Positions 1 through 5,032 of a stretch of DNA of 5,032 nucleotides are shown here, in pieces (position 1 is the first letter of the stretch; each line of letters begins with the position of its first letter). The translations under genes and the position numbers were made by a program. The DNA is from an uncultured Campylobacter sp. (GTDB lineage Bacteria; Campylobacterota; Campylobacteria; Campylobacterales; Campylobacteraceae). The notes under the pieces were generated by a model. The model did no database searches. It was not told where the DNA came from and saw nothing but the letters and a program-made list of their open reading frames with translations. Location of the stretch: assembly GCF_938030815.1 (NCBI RefSeq), contig NZ_CALHII010000025.1:1-5032 (forward strand), in the 5' to 3' direction.

Positions 1-1039
1 CAGCGCCCAGGGTGTGTCCGATCGCCCATTTTGACGAGCTTGCGGGCGCTAAGGGTAGGGCGGCGCTCATAGCCAGGGCCTCCATCGCGTCGTTAGCCGC
101 AGTGCCGGTGCCATGCAGATTTACGTAATCCACGCTTTGCAGCTGCGCCGATTTTAGCGCGGTTTTGATCGCTGCGATCTGCATACGCGCGCTAGGATCG
201 GGCTTTGTGATATGATAAGCGTCGGAGTTTGCTGCGTGAGCCAAAAACGCGACGTCGCTTATGCGTTCGCGCGAAAGCACGAATGCGCAGGCTCCTTCGC
301 CCAGATTTGTGCCTGTCCGCGCCTCTGAAAACGGCCTAAGCGGCTGCTCGCTTAAAATTTCAAGCGCGCTAAAGCCCTGCAGCGTGAGCTCGTCTAATGC
401 GTCAGCGCCGCCGAATACGACCGCGTCGCAAAGTCCCGCGCATATGAGGCGTGAAGCTTCGATGAGAGCTTTGTTTCCGCTGGTACACGCACTCGAAACT
501 CCGATCGCGACGGATTTTAGCCCGAAGCGTTCGCGGATAAAATTTGCGGGGTTTGCGTGGGAGTTGCGCTCGAAGCAAAAGTTTTTAAATTTATTGTTTG
601 CGTTTTTTGAAATTTTGGCGAAATTTTCGCCGTTTGGGGTAGGAATTTTACTGCACGGCGCGGAGTTTTCGCCGTCTTGAGAGATAAAATTTTCCGCGTC
701 TTTGCCGCAGGCGAAAAATTCCGCATAGTTTTCTTGCACGCCTGTGTTGGTGGTCGCAAATACCACGCCTACGCGGTGTGCGCCGAATTTTTGCACGGCT
801 TGCTCGATCCGTCCTTGCACGCCGAGGCAGGCGTAAAGCGCCAGGGCGTTCGTGCGCGTGGCGTAGGCGCGATCTTTGATCCTCGGCAGCGGCGTATCCA
901 CGCGCCCGAAGATGAAATTTTTACCGCAGACGCTAAGCTTTTGCAGCGCGGATCTTTTTTCGCATAGCGCGCTAAAAAGCTCTGCGGCACTGTTTGCGCC
1001 CGCGCAGATGAGCCCGGGGCTACTTAGATACTGCGTCAT
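1..1039 (-). CDS. Beta-ketoacyl-ACP synthase, aryl-polyene type (3' part outside window)
   Basis: This is a ketosynthase of the FabF/thiolase fold, which condenses an acyl chain with malonyl-ACP in the cytoplasm. One uninterrupted frame of 346 codons runs off the left edge. Visible landmarks are a YLSSPGL N-terminus, GVVFATTNTG (residues 91-100), the nucleophile motif SSACTSG with Cys185, LHGTGTAAND with His309, and IGHTLGA with His342, so the Cys-His-His triad is complete. About 50 C-terminal residues are probably missing. The ATG at 1039 follows AAAGGGG by 7 bases and overlaps the end of the upstream lipoprotein gene by 20 bases. Residues about 112-158 form an Asn/Lys-rich segment longer than the same region in FabF. 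Together with the DUF3261-like lipoprotein and the phosphopantetheinyl transferase it fits the ApeO-like ketosynthase of aryl polyene clusters. The ketosynthase call is firm, the pathway an inference. Confidence 0.88.
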   Translation of the reverse strand, partial: MTQYLSSPGLICAGANSAAELFSALCEKRSALQKLSVCGKNFIFGRVDTPLPRIKDRAYATRTNALALYACLGVQGRIEQAVQKFGAHRVGVVFATTNTGVQENYAEFFACGKDAENFISQDGENSAPCSKIPTPNGENFAKISKNANNKFKNFCFERNSHANPANFIRERFGLKSVAIGVSSACTSGNKALIEASRLICAGLCDAVVFGGADALDELTLQGFSALEILSEQPLRPFSEARTGTNLGEGACAFVLSRERISDVAFLAHAANSDAYHITKPDPSARMQIAAIKTALKSAQLQSVDYVNLHGTGTAANDAMEALAMSAALPLAPASSSKWAIGHTLGA

Positions 1040-1436
1040 ATCGGCGCCCCTTTGCGTTTATGGTGAAATTCGGTTTATTCGCATTTTCAAGCAGGGCTAA
1101 AAATACTCGCTCGCTTTGCGAATCGGGCGGCAGGAAGCCGTCGTTGCGAAATTTAGCCTCGCCGTCCGCGATCGATAAAATTTTACGTGCGATCGGCGCG
1201 CCTAGCATATCGAGCCAGACGAGCTTGTAGCGGCTCTCCTCGCCGCTTGCGGGCGAAATTTTTGAGATCAGGGCTCTGCTTTTTACGCCGAGTTCGTCCG
1301 TCAGGATGAACTGCTTTTGGCTAAATTCCGCTATCTGCTCAGGCGCTTTGTGCGCGCATCCGCTTATAAAAAACGCGGCGCAAAGCAGAACGAAAGCCGT
1401 TTTAGAAATAGCGTAAAAACGATAAACAGGTCTCAA
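1020..1436 (-). CDS. DUF3261-like outer-membrane lipoprotein of an aryl polyene cluster
   Basis: This predicted lipoprotein has 138 residues. The N-terminus has basic residues, a hydrophobic stretch (about 13-24) and the lipobox ISGC with Cys27 as the lipidated residue. Ala28 after the cysteine does not suggest inner-membrane retention, so outer-membrane sorting is likely. The mature part holds KLVWLDMLGAPIAR (71-84) and then FLPPDSQSERVFLALL (101-116), which resemble the core of the DUF3261 family, small lipoproteins found beside ketosynthases in aryl polyene clusters (ApeN-like). Their exact role is not settled. The start is TTG at 1436, preceded by AGGGAG at good distance. It overlaps the upstream stop as TTGA, pointing to translational coupling. 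No ATG nearby gives the signal peptide. The lipoprotein call is strong; the family call rests on motif resemblance by eye. Confidence 0.8.
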   Translation of the reverse strand: MRPVYRFYAISKTAFVLLCAAFFISGCAHKAPEQIAEFSQKQFILTDELGVKSRALISKISPASGEESRYKLVWLDMLGAPIARKILSIADGEAKFRNDGFLPPDSQSERVFLALLENANKPNFTINAKGRRYDAVSK

Positions 1437-1975
1437 AAATTCTCCCTAAAAACGAGCGAAATCAAAATCTCGCCCTCCAAAATATAGCTCTTGTGTGACC
1501 ACGCCCTGCCGCGCTCATCAAGCGCCAGAGCCTCACCGCCTGCGCCTCGCGCTAGCCCCACGCGAGCAAGCGCGTAAAAACCTAGGTTTCGCGCCTTAAT
1601 CAGCGCCTCTTTGATCGTGTAAATTTTATAAAAAATGAGCGCCTTTTCGTTCTCGTCCGCCGCCTCTAAAAGCTCGCGCTCAAAGGCGTTGAAACAAAAC
1701 TCGCTCGCCGCGGCAAAATTCCGCGGTTTTAAAATTTCAAGATCGAGCCCGAACTTTTGCCTCGCAAAACCCACTGCGACGATCGTTTTGCCATCCGCGC
1801 TTTTGTGCGAGATGCAAAATTTGCCGCGCTTTTTAAAGCGCGCTTTAAGCGCCCGCGAAACGCGAAACTCGCGCAGATCGGCTCGCGCGCGTGCTAGCTT
1901 CTTATCGCGCCTGCTCAAAAGCCGCCTCGGGGCGCACAGATCCTCGTCGGTGATTAAAATTTTTATCTCGCTCAT
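1433..1975 (-). CDS. 4'-phosphopantetheinyl transferase, Sfp type, compact
   Basis: This enzyme transfers the phosphopantetheine arm of coenzyme A to a serine of acyl carrier proteins, turning them into the active holo form. In 180 residues the family motifs appear in order: CISHKS (54-59), GLDLE with the metal-binding Asp78 and Glu80, and YTIKEALIKA (119-128) with Lys122 and Glu123. The N-terminal part is strongly basic (RRDKKLARARADLREFR, 22-38). The protein is shorter than the roughly 220-240 residues common for Sfp-type enzymes, and the linker between the basic N-terminal part and the ISHKS motif is brief. The ATG at 1975 has only a weak ribosome site (CAGAGC). It appears to be the first gene of the left-running block and probably serves the acyl carrier proteins of the same aryl-polyene-like pathway. 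An AcpS-type assignment is excluded by motif layout and length. Confidence 0.87.
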   Translation of the reverse strand: MSEIKILITDEDLCAPRRLLSRRDKKLARARADLREFRVSRALKARFKKRGKFCISHKSADGKTIVAVGFARQKFGLDLEILKPRNFAAASEFCFNAFERELLEAADENEKALIFYKIYTIKEALIKARNLGFYALARVGLARGAGGEALALDERGRAWSHKSYILEGEILISLVFRENF

Positions 1976-1989
1976 AAAGCTCTGATTTT

Positions 1990-2035
1990 ACTAAAATAGT
2001 CTTTATAAAAATATAAAATAGCGCTACAGCGTTAG
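1990..2035 (-). promoter_or_regulatory. Possible promoter of the phosphopantetheinyl transferase operon
   Basis: This is the AT-rich stretch directly upstream of the transferase start. Read on the minus strand it contains TATATT (2010-2015) and TATAAA (2002-2007), either of which could be a -10 element. No clear -35 is visible, which is common in Campylobacter promoters. With the second choice the leader would be about 20 bases. It is inferred from composition and position only. Confidence 0.35.
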
Positions 2036-2089
2036 AATTTCGTTTAAAATTTATTTGATGCGATTGGGTTCAAAGGCGCACTAAAACAT

Positions 2090-2154
2090 AAAATTTATCG
2101 CGTTTGCGCTAAGGCCTCGGGCGCGGTAAAATTTTAAAATTTATCGCGCTTGCG
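2090..2154. repeat. Direct repeat pair AAAATTTATCGCG(T/C)TTGCG
   Basis: The copies lie at 2090-2108 and 2136-2154. They are 19 bases long, differ at one base (T versus C) and are 46 bases apart. The right copy overlaps the palindrome at 2121-2149. The function is unknown. Confidence 0.6.
2121..2149. repeat. 29-base imperfect palindrome with GCGCG arms and A/T core
   Basis: GCGCG (2121-2125) pairs with CGCGC (2145-2149). The pairing continues through a G-T pair and TAAA/TTTA, then an A-A mismatch at 2131/2139, then TTT/AAA. It could be a protein-binding operator or an RNA hairpin. No T-tail follows on either side, so it is a poor terminator. Confidence 0.6.
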
Positions 2155-2174
2155 ATCTGCGCCGCGCACTTTTT

Positions 2175-2251
2175 GGTTCGTCGCATGTTGCTATGCGGCG
2201 TCGGTTGTGTTCGTTACGCTCGTCTTGTTAGTCGTATCTCGTGCGACGACC
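2175..2251. repeat. 77-base element with pairing ends and two internal hairpins
   Basis: TCGTCGCA (2178-2185) is the exact reverse complement of TGCGACGA (2242-2249). The pairing extends to GG/CC outside a one-base bulge, giving about 10 base pairs. Two local hairpins compete with it: CGTCGCAT (2179-2186) with ATGCGGCG (2193-2200), and GTCGTA (2231-2236) with TGCGAC (2242-2247), each with one G-T pair on the plus strand. It may be a dispersed repeat or a structured RNA; the strand is unknown. Confidence 0.5.
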
Positions 2252-2321
2252 GTCCTATTTGGTTAAATTTTTAGCGTGGCGGTATCAGGCGGCAGGCAGT
2301 GCAAGGTTTTGAAAATATCGG

Positions 2322-2343
2322 CGCGGAATTTTAAAAATCCGCG
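2322..2343. repeat. 22-base palindrome CGCGGA-TTTTAAAA-TCCGCG type
   Basis: CGCGGA (2322-2327) pairs with TCCGCG (2338-2343). Inside lie an A-A mismatch and a TTTTAAAA core. It has the same design as the palindrome at 2121-2149: GC arms, one A-A mismatch and a self-complementary A/T core. Confidence 0.6.
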
Positions 2344-2384
2344 ATAAAATTTCTGCCGCAGGCGGCGTTTGTGCTAGAGCTTTT

Positions 2385-2407
2385 GCGACGAAATCCGGAT
2401 GCGTCGT
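2385..2407. repeat. Small inverted repeat around ATCCGGAT
   Basis: GCGACG (2385-2390) pairs with CGTCGT (2402-2407) with one G-T pair. Between them lies the perfect 8-base palindrome ATCCGGAT (2393-2400). It may be a hairpin or a protein-binding site, with no further support. Confidence 0.4.
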
Positions 2408-2422
2408 GCGATGAGCTTTAAA

Positions 2423-2437
2423 ATTCCGAAGCGGAAT
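2423..2437. repeat. Hairpin ATTCCG-AAG-CGGAAT
   Basis: This is a perfect 6-base stem with a 3-base loop. Read on the minus strand the stem ends in a short T run (CGGAATTTT), so it could act as a weak terminator. It lies about 290 bases past the aspB stop, so that role is uncertain. Confidence 0.4.
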
Positions 2438-2559
2438 CTAAAATCGCGAGCAGTGCGTGGCGCGGCAGGCATCGTAGTATAACAGCGCAAAATTAGCCGC
2501 ATTTGAATAAAACGGCATAAAATTTAAGCGCTCCTGAATACGACAGCTAGAAATTTAAA

Positions 2560-2606
2560 TATCCTTAAATTAAAGCGGCACGAAATTTAATCGTGCTAAT
2601 TGCCGC
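2560..2606 (-). terminator. Possible terminator downstream of aspB
   Basis: On the minus strand GCGGCA (2606-2601) can pair with TGCCGC (2580-2575), followed by the T-rich tail TTTAATTT. An inner stem pairs GCACGA (2596-2591) with TCGTGC (2583-2578). The two stems share three bases, so the full forms exclude each other. It lies about 120 bases past the aspB stop. The tail is broken by two A residues, which weakens the call. Confidence 0.35.
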
Positions 2607-2725
2607 AACCGCATTTAAATACCGAGCCGTGCCACACTAAATTTGCCGCTAAGCCGCATTAAATTTTATGTAAAAATTTCGCTGCTAAGCTATGACAAAT
2701 TTAGATCAAAATTTCGCTAGCGTGC

Positions 2726-3904
2726 CTATCTGTGGTAATTTTTTACGAATTTTTCTATGCGCTCAAAGCCGCGTTTTAGATTTTCCATGGAGCATGCAAA
2801 GCTTATGCGGAAGTGCCCATCCATACCAAATCCGCTTCCTGGCACCGTGGCTACGAGCCCTTTATCTAGCAGTTGCATGCAGAATTTCATACTATCAGGT
2901 TCTACCTGAGAGCAATCTATGAAGAAATAAAATGCGCCGTCAGGTTTTACGACACTAAGCCCTGGGATCGCGCCTATCGCGTCCGTGCCGAAGTCGCGCC
3001 TGCGCTCGTATTCGCGCCTCATCTCCTCGATATAATCATCCGCCTCGCCTCGCAGCACCGGCATAGCGCCTGCCTGGACTATACTTGCTACGTTGCTGAC
3101 GCTTTGACTTTGTAGGCTGATCATAGCCTTATTTAGCTCATCGATCGCACAGGCGGTGTAGCCGAAGCGCCAGCCGGGCATCGCGCCGCATTTGCTTAGC
3201 CCGTTGATCGTCACGGTGCGCCTAAACATATCCTCACTGATGCTTGCTGCGGCTATGAAGCTCTTGCCGAAGACGATTTTTTCGTAAATTTCATCGGCAA
3301 TTACCAAAACATCCGTGTCCTTTAGCACTTCCGCAAGCTCTTGCAGCTCCTGCCGCGAATATACGGCGCCTGCGGGGTTGCTCGGGTTGAAAAGGCACAG
3401 CGCCTTCGTGCGCGGGGTGATCGCGGCTTTGAGCTGTGAGGCGGTGATTTTGTATCGGTTTTCCGCCTTGGTGTCTACGATGACAGGCTTGCCGCCGCAA
3501 AATTTTACGATTTCGGGGTAAGTGACCCAATAAGGCGCCGGTATTATAACCTCATCGCCTTCGTTTAAGATGCAGTTAAAGGCGTTAAATAGCGAGTGTT
3601 TGGCGCCTACGTTGGTGATGATCTGATCAGGCCTGTAATCTAGGTCGTTGTCGCGCTTTAGCTTCTGCGCGATTAAATTTAAAATTTCAGGCGTGCCGGC
3701 AACTGGCGTGTATTTGCCGCAGCCCTTAGCCATCGCCTCGATGACCGCCTTTTTGGCGACCTCTGCGGTATCAAAATCGGGCTCGCCCGCACTTAGGATC
3801 ACGACGTCTTGCCCCTGGGCTTTCATCTGTTTGGCTTTAGTGCTGATTGCGATCGTTAGGCTTTCACCGAGCTTGCTTACGCGACTTGAAAGTGTTAATT
3901 TCAT
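2726..3904 (-). CDS. aspB: Aspartate aminotransferase, PLP-dependent class I
   Basis: This cytoplasmic fold-type I aminotransferase interconverts aspartate and 2-oxoglutarate with oxaloacetate and glutamate. With the chosen start it has 392 residues, normal for the family. Motifs are LSAGEPDFDT (38-46), YWVTYPEI around 125-132, NPSNPAGAVY (173-182), ADEIY (203-207), SKCGAMPGWRFGY with the PLP-binding Lys238, and FRISFA with the carboxylate-binding Arg366. All residues expected for cofactor and substrate binding are present. The ATG at 3904 has a textbook AAGGAG five bases upstream. An in-frame ATG at 3931 would add nine residues but lies within the previous gene and lacks such a site. The start overlaps the upstream stop as ATGA, indicating coupling. 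Substrate range cannot be read from sequence, and a related aminotransferase specificity is possible. Confidence 0.93.
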   Translation of the reverse strand: MKLTLSSRVSKLGESLTIAISTKAKQMKAQGQDVVILSAGEPDFDTAEVAKKAVIEAMAKGCGKYTPVAGTPEILNLIAQKLKRDNDLDYRPDQIITNVGAKHSLFNAFNCILNEGDEVIIPAPYWVTYPEIVKFCGGKPVIVDTKAENRYKITASQLKAAITPRTKALCLFNPSNPAGAVYSRQELQELAEVLKDTDVLVIADEIYEKIVFGKSFIAAASISEDMFRRTVTINGLSKCGAMPGWRFGYTACAIDELNKAMISLQSQSVSNVASIVQAGAMPVLRGEADDYIEEMRREYERRRDFGTDAIGAIPGLSVVKPDGAFYFFIDCSQVEPDSMKFCMQLLDKGLVATVPGSGFGMDGHFRISFACSMENLKRGFERIEKFVKNYHR

Positions 3905-4380
3905 TGATGCTCCTTGGATTGGTTTAGACAATTTAAAATTTGATTTTTGACGCTAAAAGCCCTGCCGCTACTTGGGTCTTGGTCGTAGATATCGTCGATT
4001 TTATAATCTCCTCCGCTACGGACGAGTTTGTAGATTATCGTCTGCGCGCCGTAGGGGCAGGTTTGAGTTACTACGACGGTATCGCGCTGCCCTAGCTCAA
4101 AATCATATTTCGCATCGTCGCAGACATCTTGACCGCCGATTACCGGATCGTAGTCCAAGCAGCCTACCTCACCTTCGCCAGCAGATGCTTCATCTTGCAT
4201 AAGCACGGATCTGAAAGAAGCTGATAGGGCATTTTTGTGATCGCCAAAATAGGTGTCCTTGATGTATAGACTTTTTACTAGGCTTATTCTGGCGTCGTCC
4301 GCGGAATTTTTCGCGCTATTAGCATCGCTGCCGCTTGCCGACAAAATCGCACAAATTATAAAAAATAGAGCTTTTTTCAC
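3901..4380 (-). CDS. Small secreted protein of unknown function, four mature cysteines
   Basis: This 159-residue protein has a clear signal peptide: MKK, a hydrophobic stretch to about residue 14, then a small-residue region (SASGSDANSA) where cleavage would fall at about 16-23. There is no lipobox. The mature part has four cysteines (74, 87, 108, 151), a number that allows two disulfides in the periplasm. A notable segment is GEVGCLDYDPVIGGQDVCDD (70-89), followed by beta-like stretches (TVVVTQTCPYG, TIIYKLVRSGGDYKIDDIYD). The overall shape reminds me of DUF3828-like secreted proteins, but I cannot confirm this. The start is GTG at 4380 with AGAGGG five bases upstream, 10 bases after the cysE stop. 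The stop overlaps aspB by 4 bases. The position in the operon suggests co-expression with cysE and aspB, not a shared pathway. Confidence 0.85.
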   Translation of the reverse strand: MKKALFFIICAILSASGSDANSAKNSADDARISLVKSLYIKDTYFGDHKNALSASFRSVLMQDEASAGEGEVGCLDYDPVIGGQDVCDDAKYDFELGQRDTVVVTQTCPYGAQTIIYKLVRSGGDYKIDDIYDQDPSSGRAFSVKNQILNCLNQSKEHQ

Positions 4381-4390
4381 TTTAACCCTC

Positions 4391-5032
4391 TTATTTTAAT
4401 GATTTCAGATACTCTTCGTAGAATTTATTTAGATCCTCATCCATTGCGGCGATATCTTTTCTGCCGCTGCAAATGCACTCCTCCAAAATTTCGATACGCT
4501 TGATGAGATATTTGATAAGCTCCTGGCTGATGTCGGGAATTTTATTATGCGCCAAAGGATCGCTCTGGCAGCTTCCTAAAATTTTGGCGGGCACGCCCAC
4601 GGCGGTGCAGTTTGGCTCGACGTCCTTTATGACGACGGAATTTGCGCCGATTTTGGAATTTTCGCCGATGGTGATGTTACCTAATACTTTGGCTCCCGCG
4701 CCCACTACGACGCCGTTTTGCAGCGTCGGATGGCGCTTGCCGTGCTCTAAGCTCACGCCGCCGAGAGTGACGCCCTGATAGATCAGACAGTTATCGCCGA
4801 TGATCGCCGTTTCTCCGATGACAAGCCCCGTAGCGTGGTCAAAAAACACGCCCGAGCCGATACGTGCGCCCGGGTTTATATCTACGGCGGTGATTATGCG
4901 GCTAAGTCCGCTGATCGCACGAGCAATGAGCTTAAAACCTCGCTCGTAGAAAAAGTGTGCGAAGCGGTAATTTATCAGCGCCCAGACGCCGGGATAGCAG
5001 AAAAATATCTCAAATACGCTGTTGCATGCGGG
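4391..5032 (-). CDS. cysE: Serine O-acetyltransferase (5' end outside window)
   Basis: This enzyme transfers an acetyl group from acetyl-CoA to L-serine, giving O-acetylserine, the direct precursor of cysteine. The frame is open to the right edge and shows 213 residues, so about 10-25 N-terminal residues are missing. The helical N-terminal part (PACNSVFEIFFCYPGVWALI, then NYRFAHFFYERGFKLIAR) is followed by left-handed beta-helix hexapeptide repeats. Visible residue positions are FFDHATG with catalytic Asp65 and His66, GVTLGG (87-92), GKRHPTLQNG with His101, and GVPAKILG (146-153). A tail of about 60 residues follows, with a helical heptad-like stretch (170-186) and Cys155, Cys187 and Cys189. 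It ends in Lys, not the Ile used by some CysE proteins to bind cysteine synthase. An internal GTG at 4849 lies inside the catalytic domain and cannot be the start. Confidence 0.94.
   Translation of the reverse strand, partial: PACNSVFEIFFCYPGVWALINYRFAHFFYERGFKLIARAISGLSRIITAVDINPGARIGSGVFFDHATGLVIGETAIIGDNCLIYQGVTLGGVSLEHGKRHPTLQNGVVVGAGAKVLGNITIGENSKIGANSVVIKDVEPNCTAVGVPAKILGSCQSDPLAHNKIPDISQELIKYLIKRIEILEECICSGRKDIAAMDEDLNKFYEEYLKSLK

Larger units (their letters stand above)
1976..2725. other. 750-base intergenic region rich in inverted repeats
   Basis: No frame on either strand gives a believable protein: open stretches are short, lack ribosome sites and match no family I recognise. Both flanking genes are on the minus strand, so this gap holds the end of the aspB transcript and the promoter of the left block. 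It is unusually full of short inverted repeats and AAATTT runs, listed separately. No tRNA, rRNA, CRISPR array or transposase remnant is visible. Confidence 0.7.

Noticed and set aside
261..967. Plus-strand open frames (261-680 and 677-967) and short minus-strand frames (517-759, 769-990)
   Set aside because: They lie inside the ketosynthase gene in other frames, show no protein motifs, and are explained by the continuous ketosynthase frame with a full catalytic triad.
1..1039. Possible frameshift or pseudogene in the ketosynthase
   Set aside because: Reading from the ATG at 1039 gives no stop codon to the edge, and all active-site motifs are in one frame.
1635..1985. Plus-strand frame opposite the phosphopantetheinyl transferase
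   Set aside because: Serine/arginine/lysine-rich shadow translation without ribosome site or family motif.
1976..2725. Possible tRNA, CRISPR array or insertion sequence in the gap
   Set aside because: No cloverleaf or T-loop consensus, no regularly spaced repeat series and no transposase-like frame or terminal repeats.
2692..2922. Plus-strand frame partly in the intergenic region
   Set aside because: Most of it is antisense to aspB, with no recognisable motif or ribosome site.
3905..3931. Earlier in-frame ATG for aspB adding nine residues
   Set aside because: The ATG at 3904 has a perfect AAGGAG site and matches the family N-terminus, while the earlier one lies inside the preceding gene.
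4847..4849. GTG at 4849 as the start of cysE
   Set aside because: The frame continues upstream to the window edge with clear CysE N-terminal domain sequence.

Overview
The window looks like a chromosomal segment of a Campylobacter-type epsilonproteobacterium. The clues are many AAAATTT/AAATTTT runs, a cysE and aspB pair on one strand as I recall from C. jejuni, and proteins that read like Campylobacter versions. The base composition looks nearly balanced, not strongly AT-rich, which points to the higher-GC oral group (C. gracilis, C. rectus or C. showae type). The species call is an inference from reading alone. All six genes I can support lie on the minus strand, so transcription runs from right to left.

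Right block (about 5032 to 2726), a metabolic operon. It holds serine O-acetyltransferase CysE (5' end cut by the window edge), then a small secreted cysteine-containing protein of unknown function, then the PLP-dependent aminotransferase AspB. The unknown starts 10 bases after cysE with a GTG codon. Its stop overlaps the aspB start by 4 bases (ATGA). The three are therefore probably co-transcribed, and the last two translationally coupled. CysE makes O-acetylserine for cysteine synthesis and AspB exchanges amino groups between aspartate and 2-oxoglutarate.

Middle (2725 to 1976), about 750 bases without a convincing gene. It contains many inverted repeats: two A/T-core palindromes with GC arms, a 77-base element whose ends pair with each other, several small hairpins, a near-exact direct repeat and a terminator-like structure after aspB. 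An AT-rich stretch next to the left block probably holds its promoter.

Left block (1975 to 1), an overlapping gene set that resembles one end of an aryl polyene (APE) lipid biosynthesis cluster. It holds a compact Sfp-type 4'-phosphopantetheinyl transferase, a DUF3261-like lipoprotein starting with TTG inside the previous stop codon, and a beta-ketoacyl-ACP synthase with a complete Cys-His-His triad that runs off the left edge. The transferase would activate the acyl carrier proteins, the ketosynthase would extend the polyene chain on them, and the lipoprotein would help move or place the product at the outer membrane. The remaining APE genes would lie to the left of position 1. The most unusual points are the extra Asn/Lys-rich segment in the ketosynthase, the unknown secreted protein between two conserved metabolic genes, and the palindrome-rich gap between the blocks.
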